Part shown: piece after piece, positions 63,019 to 64,000 of the stretch
Numbering within the stretch: position 1 is the stretch's first letter
Layout: each line of letters starts with the position of its first letter
Assembly: GCA_016716885.1 (NCBI GenBank)
Contig: JADJUV010000025.1
Span: 24,156 to 88,155, forward strand
Direction of reading: 5' to 3'
Source: Candidatus Trichofilum aggregatum
GTDB lineage: Bacteria > Chloroflexota > Anaerolineae > Promineifilales > Promineifilaceae
Length of the DNA stretch: 64,000 bases
Notes under the pieces: model-generated
Told to the model about the DNA's origin: nothing
The model's database searches: none
What the model saw: the letters and a program-made list of their open reading frames with translations, nothing else
Made by a program: the position numbers and the translations under genes

Positions 63019-63531
63019 CGAGGTATTTTTTCCACTCTCTAGGAATGTCGCCCTGGATGATGAGGACGCGGCCGCGGGGGGTCTTTGGTTCGTAGCGCAT
63101 CTTCATGCCCGCTTCGTGGGGCATCCGGTTGGCCTTGCGCTGATTACAGGGGGCACAGGCGCAGGCCGTATTACCCCAGGTATTGCCACCCCCCGTGAGC
63201 GGGGCAAAATGTGATCAATGGTGAAATCAGCTTTGTGGAAAAACATCCCCTTGTGCCGGTGGCCGGGGCGAATGCCACAGTAAATGCAGGTCCAGCGGTC
63301 TCGCTCCAGCACGGCCTTCCGTGACCAGATGGCTCCTTTTTGCGGCGCATTGACGTAGTAAGTCAGGCGCAACACCGAAGGGACCTCAAACACCCGGCGC
63401 ACGGTGCGTAAGCGCCGGGCGATACCTTCAACCGCCTGGGCTTTTTCGGCCAGCATTAAATTAACAGCGCGTTGGACGGAGATAGTTTGCAGGGGTTCGT
63501 AACTGGCGTTGAGTAAAAGAACTGATTCCAT
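63011..63531 (-). CDS. HNH endonuclease-like protein, one frameshift
   Basis: About 173 residues when joined. VLLLNASYEPLQTISVQRAV, WTCIYCGIRPGHRHKGMFF and DHILPRSRG form the HNH core of the common small HNH family. In the C6 run at 63189-63194 the frame shifts; the alternate frame gives GGNTWGNTACACAPCNQRK and MRYEPKTPRGRVLIIQGDIP, exactly the expected end with its CxxC. Role unknown. Site at 63068 encodes RGR. Confidence 0.88.
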
Positions 63532-63879
63532 AGGTGTGATTACCATTGGGCAGACAGGCCCAGACACATTATGTCCAGTCTGCATAGCCTGGGACATCAA
63601 TTCTCAACACCCAATCCTCGCTGGTTATTGTAGCGCAAAATTTGACGAAAGGGGAATAGCGGAAAGTCAAGATTGTGTTAATAATTCGTTATGTTTACTT
63701 TAATTTCGTGAATTGGGTTCGAGTCGGTAACAAAGGTACGCCATATCGTTGAGCGAACGTTTGTGAACCGTCAAGCCATATGCGTAAGAAGAGTGAATAA
63801 TTAAGAGAATAGAATCATTTGATGCATTTTAAAACCTAATTTCTCAGCCAATGAGCGTTTGTCCGCTTGAAGAGGTTTC
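63532..63879. other. A/T-rich spacer
   Basis: No gene, repeat array or clear promoter is recognised. Confidence 0.4.
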
Positions 63880-64000
63880 ATGATGAACAAAAGTTTGTAC
63901 GCTCGCTTATTTTGTTTTTGCCTGTTGAGTAGTGTGCTTCTGGCTTGCCAGCCCATTGAAGAGATAACGCCGACGATTACGCTGACAGCGCTCGCGGCCG
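63880..64000 (+). CDS. Lipoprotein, 3' end outside the window
   Basis: Forty codons from tandem ATGs at 63880/63883, preceded by GAAGAGG. A signal peptide with lipobox LLAC (Cys near residue 23) is followed by a Thr/Ile/Pro-rich start of a linker. The window ends within a GCGGCCGC site read as Ala-Ala. The class of lipoprotein cannot be told. Confidence 0.75.
   Translation, partial: MMNKSLYARLFCFCLLSSVLLACQPIEEITPTITLTALAA

Noticed and set aside
63700..63745. Possible tRNA from GGGTTCGAGTC
   Set aside because: No acceptor stem, anticodon arm or D-arm could be built around it.

Overview
The window reads as a chromosome segment of a Chloroflexota-like bacterium (Anaerolineae/Ardenticatenia type). 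This is inferred from moderately high GC, lipoproteins with Val/Thr/Glu- or Thr/Pro-rich linkers, a fused ADP-forming acyl-CoA synthetase plus acetyltransferase, a Gly-rich RRM protein, a DUF2723 membrane protein, and intergenic 'CACAGAG' and 'ACCACAGATTTC' repeats. No rRNA, tRNA, phage or insertion sequence was recognised. One structural RNA, the SRP RNA, is present.

Layout. 1-8.7 kb: a truncated surface-like protein, an RRM protein, acetyltransferases, a D-cysteine desulfhydrase-like enzyme, WYL and winged-helix regulators, an Lrp-type effector domain and a phosphoesterase. 8.8-14.7 kb: DNA polymerase I and the synthetase/acetyltransferase. 15.2-21.4 kb: an electron-transfer operon with an 8-heme lipoprotein carrying collagen-like repeats, a 14-heme membrane cytochrome, a cytochrome b and a tandemly duplicated 10-heme lipoprotein. 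21.6-30 kb: a peptide-binding lipoprotein, a decayed response regulator/roadblock gene, a phosphoribosyltransferase, SRP RNA, a G5/3D cell-wall protein and rsmA. 30-43.4 kb: a metalloprotease-like lipoprotein, an M23 lipoprotein next to an extraordinary poly-G/poly-C tract, an aminotransferase divergent from a nitrilase/omega-amidase, an amidase, an acyl-CoA dehydrogenase, a histone-deacetylase-like protein, a NIF3 protein and small toxin-antitoxin-like modules. 43.4-64 kb: kbl, an aldo/keto reductase, SdpI, a beta-CASP nuclease, RNase D, a set of membrane glycosyltransferases with a GT2 and a methyltransferase, carbonic anhydrase, map, hisE, a DUF2723 protein, a second methyltransferase and an HNH protein.

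The most striking signal is not a gene. The 8-bp palindrome GCGGCCGC occurs about 126 times (hand count), roughly once per 510 bp, against about 2 expected from base composition. It lies in all reading frames, usually as CGCGGCCGCG and read as Ala-Ala-Ala, Arg-Gly-Arg or Arg-Pro. It behaves like the cyanobacterial highly iterated palindrome HIP1 (GCGATCGC) but with a different core. Short, low-GC genes that look acquired lack it. Superimposed is a second repeat system of heptamer/octamer tandem arrays with many unrelated unit sequences, in spacers and in frame inside membrane-protein genes. At least three families of ~100-150 bp palindromic intergenic elements are also present.

Many genes are broken by a single frameshift at or near a homopolymer (20.2, 26.36, 30.4, 46.87, 50.88, 52.93 and 63.19 kb). 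This suggests indel errors in the assembly rather than wholesale gene decay. The 23.6-25.3 kb locus has so many that true decay is also plausible. DNA polymerase I appears to lack the helix-hairpin-helix segment of its 5' nuclease domain through a clean in-frame deletion.
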